A stretch of DNA of 14,716 bases from JALZDI01 sp965653225. Its GTDB lineage: Bacteria; Actinomycetota; Actinomycetes; Propionibacteriales; Nocardioidaceae. The stretch's first letter is position 1. Each line of letters opens with the position of its first letter. The notes below the pieces were generated by a model. It was not told the DNA's origin. It saw only the letters and a list, made by a program, of their open reading frames with translations, and made no database searches. The stretch lies in the NCBI GenBank assembly GCA_965653225.1, contig CBFGZI010000096.1:1-14716 (forward strand), written 5' to 3'. Shown here in pieces: positions 7,170 through 13,601 of this stretch. The position numbers and the translations under genes are program-made.

Positions 7170-7727
7170 TCAGTGAATCTGCCGTCCGTGCGCGCCCGCG
7201 GCGCTGCGCCGGTTGCCGCGCAGGCCGGACTGCGCGATGACCCGCTGGATGGTCAGGTCGCGCTCGTCAGGGCTACCGACGTAACGGATGGTCTTCAAAC
7301 CCTGCTCCTGTGCCGCGGACTCGAAGACGAAGTGGCCGTAGCCCATCATGCGCCCGGCCAGGGGTTTCTCCACGGAGATGTCGAGGATACGGGCGATCGG
7401 CATCGTGGCGAGACGCTGGGCGAACACGCCCTTGACGCGGAACACGCGCATGTTGGTGATCACGAACCGGTCCATGTGGTGGTTCAGCGCCTTCCACGCC
7501 GCATGCAACAGCACGGCGAACGACAGCAGCAGTGGCAGCCAGGCGTACTCGACGTCGGTGAACAGGAACAGCACGAACAACCCGATCGCGATGAACACCT
7601 CGGTGACCGGTGTGCTGTAGACGACCCTGTGGTGGCGTACCTCGTCGACGATGCGCTCGCCTTCCTCGACCAGCAGGTGGCTCTCCACCCGCGGGTCGGC
7701 GAAGGTACGCCACAACCAGCGCAGCAC
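7170..7727 (-). CDS. PH domain-containing membrane protein (bacterial PH2 / YdbS-like)
   Basis: A 185-residue protein. Residues about 42-60 and 62-80 are two adjacent transmembrane helices. Residues about 85-165 form a bacterial PH domain, recognisable from DRFVITNMRVFRVKGVFAQ and IARILDISVEKPLAGRMMGYG, then FVFESAAQEQGLKTIRYV. The basic C terminus should be cytoplasmic. Proteins of this kind are membrane-associated; their ligand is generally unknown. The GTG at 7727 is chosen because it is 6 bp after the stop of the small membrane-protein gene and precedes the conserved WRTFADPRVE block; there is no strong Shine-Dalgarno, consistent with coupling. It is the middle gene of a three-gene operon with the MarR regulator. 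Confidence 0.88.
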   Translation of the reverse strand: MLRWLWRTFADPRVESHLLVEEGERIVDEVRHHRVVYSTPVTEVFIAIGLFVLFLFTDVEYAWLPLLLSFAVLLHAAWKALNHHMDRFVITNMRVFRVKGVFAQRLATMPIARILDISVEKPLAGRMMGYGHFVFESAAQEQGLKTIRYVGSPDERDLTIQRVIAQSGLRGNRRSAAGAHGRQIH

Positions 7728-7733
7728 CGGCGG

Positions 7734-7901
7734 TCAGTCGAAGAGTGCGGAGAAGAAGCGCATGACCTGCTCGAACGCGGTCTGCAGCGCCTCGCCGGCG
7801 GTCTGGATGGCGTCGGCCGCGCCCTCCGGCTTCGTCAGCAGGTAGAAGGCGGCGAAGGCCACGACCAGGAGCGTCAAGCCCTTCTTGGCCACTGCGGTCA
7901 C
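7734..7901 (-). CDS. small (55-aa) membrane protein, function unknown
   Basis: The GTG at 7901 lies 4 bp after a perfect AGGAGG (plus-strand complement 7906-7911), which strongly favours it over the longer reading from 8138. The product starts MTAVAKKGLTLLVVAFAAFYLL, giving one transmembrane helix at about residues 8-22, followed by an amphipathic helix (AADAIQTAGEALQTAFEQVM) and ends FFSALFD. It is short, single-pass and lacks enzymatic motifs. It heads the operon with the PH-domain protein, so it may be a partner of that protein in the membrane. The function is unknown. Confidence 0.75.
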   Translation of the reverse strand: MTAVAKKGLTLLVVAFAAFYLLTKPEGAADAIQTAGEALQTAFEQVMRFFSALFD

Positions 7902-8058
7902 AACTCCTCCTCGGTCTGGCGGCGCCGCCATGGTGGCACCACGCACTCGTCCAGCGCGTTTGTACCGCAGGTGCGAGCCCAACCGGGCCAGGCGCGCCCA
8001 CGGCCGCCGAAACAGCCCGCGTGAGACCAGCCACGTGCTCCCTCGTGGGCCCTCGTAC

Positions 8059-8071
8059 GGGCAGTCTGCCC
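8059..8071. promoter_or_regulatory. 13-bp perfect palindrome in divergent intergenic region
   Basis: GGGCAG-T-CTGCCC is a perfect inverted repeat with a single central base, in the gap between the divergent small membrane-protein gene and the MFS gene. It could be a repressor operator for either side. No regulator can be assigned. Confidence 0.4.
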
Positions 8072-8124
8072 CAAATGTGACAGCCCACACATGAACGGTG
8101 ACTGAACGGGTACGGACGCAGCGA

Positions 8125-8148
8125 CTTGCGCACCGCAAGCATCTTGCG
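8125..8148 (+). promoter_or_regulatory. overlapping alternative hairpins upstream of the MFS gene
   Basis: CTTGCG (8125-8130), CGCAAG (8134-8139) and CTTGCG (8143-8148) lie in a row, each separated by 3 bases. The middle arm can pair perfectly with either neighbour, giving two mutually exclusive 6-bp stem-loops. The second ends 7 bp before the AGGAGG that serves the MFS start. This may be an RNA switch, or in DNA a pair of overlapping operators for a dimeric regulator. Confidence 0.45.
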
Positions 8149-8170
8149 ACACACAGGAGGAGGGTCGCTC

Positions 8171-9676
8171 ATGTCCACCTCGCCCGTGGAGCTGCGACGG
8201 ATCACCACCAAGGTGCCGTCCCGGCTCGACCGGTTGCCGTGGTCGAAATGGCACTGGCTCGTCGTGGTGGGGCTCGGCGCGGTATGGATTCTCGACGGCC
8301 TCGAGGTCACCATCGTCGGCTCCATCGCCGCGGTCTGGGAGGAGCCCGGCAGCGGCCTCTCGCTGAGCGCCAGCCAGGTCGGTATCGCCGGTGCGGTCTA
8401 CGTCGCAGGCGCTTGCCTCGGCGCGCTCTTCTTCGGCCAGCTCACCGACCGCTGGGGCCGGAAGAAGCTGTTCATGATCACGCTCGCCGTCTACCTCGTC
8501 GCCACGGTGCTCAGCGCGTTCGCCACCACCCCGCTGTACCTGTACGTGATGCGCTTCTTCACCGGAGCAGGCATCGGCGGCGAGTACGCCGCGATCAACT
8601 CCGCGATCGACGAGCTCATCCCGGCCAAGTACCGCGGACGGGTCGACCTCGCCATCAACGGCTCGTTCTGGGTCGGCGCTACTGCCGGTGCGGTCCTGTC
8701 GATCCCCCTGCTCGACACCGCGCTGTTCCCGATCGACGTGGGCTGGCGGCTCGCGTTCGGGCTCGGCGCCATCCTCGGCGTCGGCATCCTGCTCGTCCGT
8801 CGCTACGTCCCCGAGAGCCCGCGCTGGCTGTTCATCCACGGCCGTGAGGAGGAGGCCGAGGAGATCGTCAACAGGGTCGAGCGGCAGGTCGAGGAGGAGA
8901 CCGGGCGACGTCTGGAAGAGCCGCGCGAGACCATGACCGTCCGGCAGCGCAAGAGCATCGGCTTCAGCCTGATCGCGCGCAGCGTCTTCACGCTCTACCC
9001 CAAGCGCTCGATCCTGTGCATCGCGCTCTTCATGGGCCAGGCGTTCCTGTACAACGCCTACTTCTTCACGTACGGCACCGTGCTCACGACGTTCCCGTTC
9101 GTGAAGATCGACTCCGCCGACGTCGGCTACTACATCGCGGCGTTCGCGATCAGCAACTTCCTGGGCGCCCTGCTGCTGGGCCCGTTGTTCGACACCATCG
9201 GGCGTATCCCGATGATCTCGGGGACCTACCTACTCTCGGGTGCGCTGCTGGCGGTCACGGCGTTCCTGTTCAACGCACAGGCGCTGACCGCGATCACCCT
9301 GACCGGGATGGGGATGCTGACGTTCTTCTTCGCCTCGGCCGGAGCAAGCGCGGCGTACCTCACCGTCAGCGAGGTCTTCCCGATGGAGACCCGCGCGCTC
9401 TGTATCGCGTTCTTCTACGCGATCGGCACCGCCGCCGGCGGCATCATCGGTCCCCTTCTGTTCGGCAAGCTGGCCGAGACCGGCGACCCCTCGCAGATGA
9501 TGATCGGCTACCTGATCGGTGCGGCGCTCATGGTCGTGGGCGGCGTCTTCGAGCTGGTACTGGGCGTGCGCGCGGAGCGGCAGACGCTGGAGAACATCGC
9601 CAAGCCGCTCACGGCCGAGGACACACCGGCGGAGGGCCCCTCCGGCGGACCGACCACGCAGCACGCCCCGGCGTGA
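8171..9676 (+). CDS. MFS transporter (metabolite:H+ symporter type)
   Basis: A 501-residue polytopic membrane protein with about 12 hydrophobic segments. The signature GQLTDRWGRKKL (89-100) is the MFS loop 2-3 motif. Also visible are WILDGLEVTIVG in helix 1 (39-50), GIGGEYAAINSAIDELIPAKYRGR (134-157) in helices 4-5, and PESPRWLF (214-221) leading into the central cytoplasmic loop, which is charged (REEEAEEIVNRVERQVEEE). A second GPLFDTIGR occurs in the C-terminal half. These features match the sugar-porter, aromatic-acid or NiaP-like symporters; the substrate cannot be read from sequence. ATG at 8171 is chosen because GGAGG (8159-8163) sits 7 bp upstream. The 45-bp longer reading from 8126 would run through that site. 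An organic or acyl substrate fits the neighbourhood but is inference. Confidence 0.92.
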   Translation: MSTSPVELRRITTKVPSRLDRLPWSKWHWLVVVGLGAVWILDGLEVTIVGSIAAVWEEPGSGLSLSASQVGIAGAVYVAGACLGALFFGQLTDRWGRKKLFMITLAVYLVATVLSAFATTPLYLYVMRFFTGAGIGGEYAAINSAIDELIPAKYRGRVDLAINGSFWVGATAGAVLSIPLLDTALFPIDVGWRLAFGLGAILGVGILLVRRYVPESPRWLFIHGREEEAEEIVNRVERQVEEETGRRLEEPRETMTVRQRKSIGFSLIARSVFTLYPKRSILCIALFMGQAFLYNAYFFTYGTVLTTFPFVKIDSADVGYYIAAFAISNFLGALLLGPLFDTIGRIPMISGTYLLSGALLAVTAFLFNAQALTAITLTGMGMLTFFFASAGASAAYLTVSEVFPMETRALCIAFFYAIGTAAGGIIGPLLFGKLAETGDPSQMMIGYLIGAALMVVGGVFELVLGVRAERQTLENIAKPLTAEDTPAEGPSGGPTTQHAPA

Positions 9677-9718
9677 CTCATCCTGGCCCCGGAGCTCGGC
9701 CGAGCGCTCGGATGAGCG
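9677..9718 (+). terminator. strong stem-loop just after the MFS stop, possible terminator
   Basis: CTCATCC (9677-9683) pairs with GGATGAG (9710-9716). Within and next to it lie GCTCGGCCGAGC (9694-9705), CCGAGCGCTCGG (9700-9711) and CGCTC-GGAT-GAGCG (9705-9718), so several folds compete. There is no T-run after it, so it would be an atypical actinobacterial terminator or a transcript-stabilising structure. Confidence 0.4.
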
Positions 9719-9763
9719 TTCCGGCGGGCTTCCGGTGACCCGAGACTGAAAGGAGGCCGACAG

Positions 9764-10000
9764 ATGCCGATGCCACCCCCCAAGCCGAGCACGGAGGGCA
9801 CCCGCGACCGTCAGACCAGGCACGAGCGCGACCAGCTGGTGCGGGCCCTGCAGGACGAAGGACCTCAGCACCGTGAGGGCCTCGAGAAGCTCGTGGGCGC
9901 GCGCTACTGGGACAGCGGACGGTTCGACCGTGCGCTGACGCACGCCGTGTCCGACGGCCTGGTCGTACAGCTCAACGACGAGCGGTACGGCGTCACCTAG
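9764..10000 (+). CDS. small winged-helix-like protein, function unknown
   Basis: A 78-residue protein. ATG at 9764 follows a strong AAAGGAGG seven bases upstream, good evidence that it is a real gene. After a Pro-rich start (MPMPPPKPS), the pattern is helix (RDQLVRALQDEG), helix (HREGLEKLVGARYW), helix (GRFDRALTHAVSDGLV) and a short beta hairpin (VQLNDERYGVT). This order and the closing GLV...D..YGV pattern resemble a compact winged-helix fold, so it may bind DNA. I do not recognise a named family. Its TAG overlaps the convergent meaB TAG within a shared CTAG (9997-10000). It may be co-transcribed with the MFS gene 87 bp upstream, although a stem-loop lies between. Confidence 0.8.
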   Translation: MPMPPPKPSTEGTRDRQTRHERDQLVRALQDEGPQHREGLEKLVGARYWDSGRFDRALTHAVSDGLVVQLNDERYGVT

Positions 10001-11007
10001 AGGCCGGCGATGACCTCGTCGGCGGCGGTGTAGGGATCCTTCTCGCCGCCGACGACTGCCTCGGCGAGCCCGTCCAGGCGCGCGTCGCCGTGCACGTCAC
10101 CGAACCGCTCGCGTAGTGCGGTCAGCGCGATCGACTCGATCTCGTCACGTGCGCGGCGGCGCCGCCGTGCGGCCAGCTCGTCGTGCTCGTTCATCCAGTC
10201 GCGGTGGTTGTCGATCGCCTCGACCACCTTGTCCACGCCGTCGCCGTTCTGCGCGACGGTCTTGACGATCGGCGGCCGCCAGCCGCCCTCCAGGCGCTCG
10301 GCCAGCGACAGCATCGCCCGCAGGTCCCGGGCGACCTGGTCGGCACCGTCGCGGTCGGCCTTGTTGACCACGTAGATGTCGCCGACCTCCAGGATCCCGG
10401 CCTTGGCCGCCTGGATGCCGTCGCCCATGCCCGGCGCCAGCAGCACCAGCGTGGTGTCGGCGAGGCCGGCGACCTCCACCTCCGACTGACCGACGCCAAC
10501 GGTCTCGATGAGCACCACGTCGCAGCCGGCCGCGTCCAGGACCCGCAGGGCCTGGGGCGTCGACCAGGACAGCCCGCCGAGGTGCCCGCGCGTGGCCATC
10601 GAGCGGATGAAGACCTCACGGTCGGTCGCGTGGTCCTGCATCCGTACACGGTCACCCAGGAGGGCGCCGCCCGAGAACGGCGAGGAGGGGTCGACCGCGA
10701 GCACGCCAACGCGCTTGCCGGTCTTGCGCAGCGCCGTCACCAGCGCCGACGTCGACGTCGACTTCCCCACGCCGGGTGACCCGGTGATGCCCACGATCTG
10801 TGCGTTGCCGGTGTGCGGCGCCAGCTTGGCGCTGACCTCACGCAGCTGCGGCGAGGCGTCCTCGACCAGCGAGATCAGGCGGGCGACGGCGCGCGGGTCT
10901 CCTTCGCGGGCACGCTCGACCAGGTCGTCGACGGACAGCTGACGGCGGCCGCCGCCCCGGCGTACGGCGGTGTCTCCGGCCGCCCCTGACGACTCGGGTG
11001 CCGTCAC
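9997..11007 (-). CDS. meaB: MeaB/ArgK-type GTPase, chaperone of B12-dependent acyl-CoA mutases
   Basis: A 336-residue cytoplasmic G protein that guards loading and reactivation of adenosylcobalamin in methylmalonyl-CoA or isobutyryl-CoA mutase. Motifs: P-loop GSPGVGKST (76-84), DPSSPFSGGALLGDRVRM (106-123), the switch-region ETVGVGQSE (168-176), GDGIQAAKAGILE and the guanine-specificity NKAD (215-218). The last 50 residues (RRRRRARDEIESIAL onward) are the dimerisation region. The GTG at 11007 overlaps the acetyltransferase stop as GTGA and gives the family's usual length of about 330 residues. The longer reading to 11751 is a shadow of the acetyltransferase. ArgK is an old misleading name (arginine/ornithine transport kinase). 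Likely clients include the mutase encoded at 4385-6145. Confidence 0.95.
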   Translation of the reverse strand: MTAPESSGAAGDTAVRRGGGRRQLSVDDLVERAREGDPRAVARLISLVEDASPQLREVSAKLAPHTGNAQIVGITGSPGVGKSTSTSALVTALRKTGKRVGVLAVDPSSPFSGGALLGDRVRMQDHATDREVFIRSMATRGHLGGLSWSTPQALRVLDAAGCDVVLIETVGVGQSEVEVAGLADTTLVLLAPGMGDGIQAAKAGILEVGDIYVVNKADRDGADQVARDLRAMLSLAERLEGGWRPPIVKTVAQNGDGVDKVVEAIDNHRDWMNEHDELAARRRRRARDEIESIALTALRERFGDVHGDARLDGLAEAVVGGEKDPYTAADEVIAGL

Positions 11008-12194
11008 GCCGAGGGCACTCGCACGACCAGCGCGTCGCCCTGTCCGCCGCCGCCGCACAGCGCCGCGGCGCCGACGCCGCCACCGCGACGACGCAGCTCC
11101 AGAGCCAGGTGCAGGACGATGCGGGCGCCGGACATGCCGATGGGGTGGCCCAGCGCGATCGCGCCGCCGTTGACGTTGACCTTGTCCTCGTCGATGCCGA
11201 GCTCGCGGGCGCTGGCGATGCCCACGGCCGCGAACGCCTCGTTGATCTCCACCAGGTCGAGCGCGGTCGGCTCGATGCCCTCCTTGCGGCAGGCCTGGGC
11301 GATCGCGTTGGCCGGCTGCATCTGCAGGGTCGAGTCGGGGCCGGCCACACTGCCGGCGGCGCCCACCTCGGCCAGCCAGGTAAGGCCGAGCTCCTCGGCC
11401 TTGGCCGTGCTCATCACGACCACGGCGCAGCCGCCGTCGGAGATCTGCGAGGCCGACCCGGCGGTGATCGTGCCGTCCTTGGCGAACGCCGGGCGCAGCT
11501 TGCCCAGGGACTCGGTGCTGGTGTCGCCGCGCACGCCCTCGTCGGTGTCGACGACGATCGGGTCGCCCTTGCGCTGCGGCACCTCGACCTTGACCACCTC
11601 GTCGTCGAACAGGCCGTTCTTCCAGGCCTCGGCCGCACGCTGGTGCGACCGGGCCGAGAACGCGTCCTGGTCCTCGCGGGACAGGCCGAGCCCAGCGGTG
11701 TTGCACTGCTCGGTGAGCGCGCCCATCGCCTGGTCGGTGAAGACGTCCCACAGCCCGTCGTAGGCCATGTGGTCGAGCATCTTCACGTCGCCGTACTTGA
11801 AGCCCTCACGCGACTTCGGCAGCAGGTGCGGTGCGTTGGTCATCGACTCCATGCCGCCGGCGACGATGATGTCGTACTCCCCCGCCCGGACCAGCTGGTC
11901 GGCGAGCGCGATCGAGTTCATGCCGGAAAGACAGACCTTGTTGATCGTCACCGCGGGCACGGACATCGGGATGCCGGCCTTGACCGCGGCCTGGCGCGCG
12001 GCAATCTGGCCGGCACCGGCCTGCAGCACCTGGCCCATGATCACGTAGTCGACCTGCTCGGGCGACACGCCCGCGCGCTCGAGGGCGCCCTTGATGGCCA
12101 GGCCGCCGAGGTCGGCACCGGAGAAGCCCTTGAGCCCTCCCAGCAGGCGGCCGATCGGAGTGCGCGCGCCGGCGACGATGACGGATCCAGCCAT
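11004..12194 (-). CDS. acetyl-CoA acetyltransferase (thiolase)
   Basis: A 396-residue thiolase that condenses two acetyl-CoA to acetoacetyl-CoA or runs in reverse. The nucleophile is Cys88 in INKVCLSGMNS, then NEAF (318-321), GGAIALGHPIGMSGAR with His350, and Cys380 in CGGGGQGDA. Residue spacing matches the biosynthetic type rather than the longer trifunctional type, and the length is normal. ATG at 12194 is preceded by AAGGAGG six bases away; the extra 38 residues of the longer reading have no thiolase homology. It is followed by meaB with a 4-bp overlap, so the two form one operon. It lies next to the epimerase, as is common in actinobacteria. M. tuberculosis FadA4 is a likely counterpart. 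Confidence 0.94.
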   Translation of the reverse strand: MAGSVIVAGARTPIGRLLGGLKGFSGADLGGLAIKGALERAGVSPEQVDYVIMGQVLQAGAGQIAARQAAVKAGIPMSVPAVTINKVCLSGMNSIALADQLVRAGEYDIIVAGGMESMTNAPHLLPKSREGFKYGDVKMLDHMAYDGLWDVFTDQAMGALTEQCNTAGLGLSREDQDAFSARSHQRAAEAWKNGLFDDEVVKVEVPQRKGDPIVVDTDEGVRGDTSTESLGKLRPAFAKDGTITAGSASQISDGGCAVVVMSTAKAEELGLTWLAEVGAAGSVAGPDSTLQMQPANAIAQACRKEGIEPTALDLVEINEAFAAVGIASARELGIDEDKVNVNGGAIALGHPIGMSGARIVLHLALELRRRGGGVGAAALCGGGGQGDALVVRVPSA

Positions 12195-12258
12195 GGTGTC
12201 CTCCTTGGAGGCGGGCGCGGCCAGCGCCTGCAGACGTCCAGACTCTTGAACCCTACCT

Positions 12259-12273
12259 ACGGGTGGAACCCGT
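12259..12273. promoter_or_regulatory. inverted repeat between the divergent thiolase and epimerase genes
   Basis: ACGGGT-GGA-ACCCGT is a perfect 6-bp inverted repeat with a 3-bp spacer in the 155-bp divergent gap. It could be an operator affecting both promoters. On the minus strand a TAGGGT (TAnnnT) -10-like hexamer lies just downstream, but no clear -35 goes with it. Confidence 0.4.
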
Positions 12274-12349
12274 GCCGAGAGGGGCCTGACCGCTGTCGGA
12301 ATGGTCACATCGGCTCGCGTGCACCGCCGACAGGGGCCACCATGTCGCC

Positions 12350-12784
12350 ATGGTTCCCGAGCATCTGCTGACCGCCATCGACCACGTCGGCATCGCCGTG
12401 CCCGACCTCGACGACGCCATCGCGTTCTACGGGGAGAAGTTCGGCCTGCGGCTCGTGCACGAGGAGACCAACGACGAGCAGGGCGTGCGCGAGGCGATGC
12501 TCGCCGTCGGCGACTCCGGCTCGTGCATCCAGCTGCTCGCCCCGCTGTCGGACCAGTCGACGATCGCGAAGTTCCTCGAGCGCAACGGCCAGGGCGTCCA
12601 GCAGCTGGCCTACCGGGTGACCGACGTCGACGAGGCCTGCGCCGCGCTGCGCTCGGCCGGGATGCGCCTGCTGTACGACGAGCCCCGCCGCGGCACCGCG
12701 GACTCCCGGATCAACTTCGTGCATCCCAAGGACGCCGGAGGTGTGCTCGTCGAGCTGGTGGAGCCGGCTGCTGGGGGCCACTGA
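12350..12784 (+). CDS. mce: methylmalonyl-CoA (ethylmalonyl-CoA) epimerase, VOC fold
   Basis: A 144-residue epimerase that inverts the 2-carbon of methylmalonyl-CoA, linking carboxylases to the mutase; some homologues also take ethylmalonyl-CoA. Conserved: LTAIDHVGIAVPDLDDAIAFY (His12), NDEQGVREAML with Glu43 (the base, Glu48 in Propionibacterium), IQLLAP with Gln61, and GVLVELVEP with Glu135. Compared with the Propionibacterium ligands His12, Gln65, His91 and Glu141, the third position is Gln85 here (GVQQLAYRV instead of GLHHMAWRV). ATG at 12350 has only a weak Shine-Dalgarno-like stretch upstream. It is divergent from the acetyltransferase. The family call is secure; whether the Gln alters metal binding is unknown. 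Confidence 0.92.
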   Translation: MVPEHLLTAIDHVGIAVPDLDDAIAFYGEKFGLRLVHEETNDEQGVREAMLAVGDSGSCIQLLAPLSDQSTIAKFLERNGQGVQQLAYRVTDVDEACAALRSAGMRLLYDEPRRGTADSRINFVHPKDAGGVLVELVEPAAGGH

Positions 12785-12983
12785 GCTCACGGCGTGTGTG
12801 GTCGTGCGCTCGCCGTCGGCTTTGGGCGTTCGGGTTGTCGGCGGCTTCCGCTTGACGGCGCGGGTTGGGCCTGTGGTTGCGCCCCGAGACCGCCCCCTCG
12901 CGACCCAGCCCCGAGGCCGACCCCGCCCACCGGCTCAACAGGCCAGGCGCCCAGGCGCCCGACCACACCGCGCAGCGGGCACG
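12785..12983. repeat. intergenic gap with repeat sequence shared with 6213-6661
   Basis: A 199-bp gap between convergent mce and aroQ with no gene. TGGGCCTGTGGTTGCGCCCC (12866-12885) matches 6291-6310 at 18 of 20 positions. GACCCAGCCCC (12902-12912) is identical to 6600-6610. Both are in the same order and strand, but only 16 bp apart here versus 289 bp in the other gap. CAGGCGCC is also tandemly repeated near 12943-12960. It resembles a shortened copy of the same intergenic element. Confidence 0.45.
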
Positions 12984-13412
12984 TCACCCCCGACGCGCCA
13001 ACCACTCCAACGCAGCGACGTAGCCGTCAACACCCAGCCCGACGACGACGCCGCTGGCGACGCCCGAGACATAGGAGAAGTGCCGGAACTCCTCGCGGGC
13101 GTGGATGTTGCTGATGTGCACCTCGACCAGCGGACCCGTCACGGCGGCGCAGGCGTCACGCAGGGCGACCGAGGTGTGCGACCAGCCGGCGGGGTTCAGC
13201 ACCACGGCCGAGCCGTCGTCGGCCGCCTCGTGCAGCCAGCCGATCAGCTCGCCCTCGTGGTTGGTCTGGCGTACCTCGACGTCCAGACCCACCTCCCGGC
13301 CGGCCTTCTGGCACAGCTCGACGAGCTCGTCGTAGGTGGTGGAGCCGTAGACCGCCGGCTCGCGGGTGCCCAGCCGGTTGAGGTTGGGGCCGTTGAGCAC
13401 CAGGACACGCAC
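12984..13412 (-). CDS. aroQ: type II 3-dehydroquinate dehydratase
   Basis: A 142-residue enzyme of the shikimate pathway (3-dehydroquinate to 3-dehydroshikimate), usually a dodecamer. Motifs are NGPNLNRLGTREP (7-19) with Arg17 and catalytic Tyr22, Asn73 in LNPAGWSHTSVALRDA, His99 in VEVHISNIHAREEFRHFS, and Arg106. They match Arg19, Tyr24, Asn75, His101 and Arg108 of the M. tuberculosis enzyme with a constant offset of two. GTG at 13412 is chosen because GGAGG lies six bases upstream (plus-strand complement 13419-13423) and the family starts at this Leu/Val strand. A TTG at 13439 would add nine residues and read through that site. It has no obvious functional tie to the acyl-CoA genes around it. 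Confidence 0.95.
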   Translation of the reverse strand: MRVLVLNGPNLNRLGTREPAVYGSTTYDELVELCQKAGREVGLDVEVRQTNHEGELIGWLHEAADDGSAVVLNPAGWSHTSVALRDACAAVTGPLVEVHISNIHAREEFRHFSYVSGVASGVVVGLGVDGYVAALEWLARRG

Positions 13413-13440
13413 GAGGGGCCTCCACCGAGGGGAAGTCAAA

Positions 13441-13458
13441 GGGCTTTACCGAGAGCCC
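13441..13458. promoter_or_regulatory. stem-loop in the aroQ/ccr divergent region
   Basis: GGGCT-TTACCGAG-AGCCC forms a 5-bp stem with an 8-base loop, extendable by a T-G pair. It lies in the leader of aroQ, 29 bp upstream of its GTG. It may fold in the aroQ transcript or be part of a binding site. Confidence 0.3.
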
Positions 13459-13500
13459 GAGCCTACCTGCGAAGTAAGTCACAGCCTGATGCAGAGTTCG

Positions 13501-13514
13501 CTACTGGCTAGTAG
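13501..13514. promoter_or_regulatory. 14-bp near-palindrome upstream of ccr
   Basis: CTACTGGCTAGTAG matches its reverse complement at all but one base pair and overlaps a TAGATT (TAnnnT) -10-like hexamer at 13511-13516. It lies about 90 bp before the ccr start and may be its operator. No -35 was convincing. Confidence 0.35.
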
Positions 13515-13601
13515 ATTCCGACCCAGGACACCGGTGTCCCCGTGCTCCCTGCCCGCTCCTAGACCGCGTACGCCCTACCCGCGCGTACCTGGAGGACCCA
13601 C

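Noticed and set aside
8076..8091. CRP-like site TGTGA-N6-ACACA
   Set aside because: The second half matches only 4 of 5 positions, a level expected by chance in this much sequence. No supporting context.
7902..8138. Longer version of the 55-aa protein starting at 8138
   Set aside because: It would read through the AGGAGG site and the divergent regulatory gap, and the extra residues have no membrane-protein character.
11008..11751. MeaB extension to 584 residues
   Set aside because: The extension is a frame-shifted shadow of the thiolase. The GTG at 11007 gives the normal family length and a GTGA overlap.
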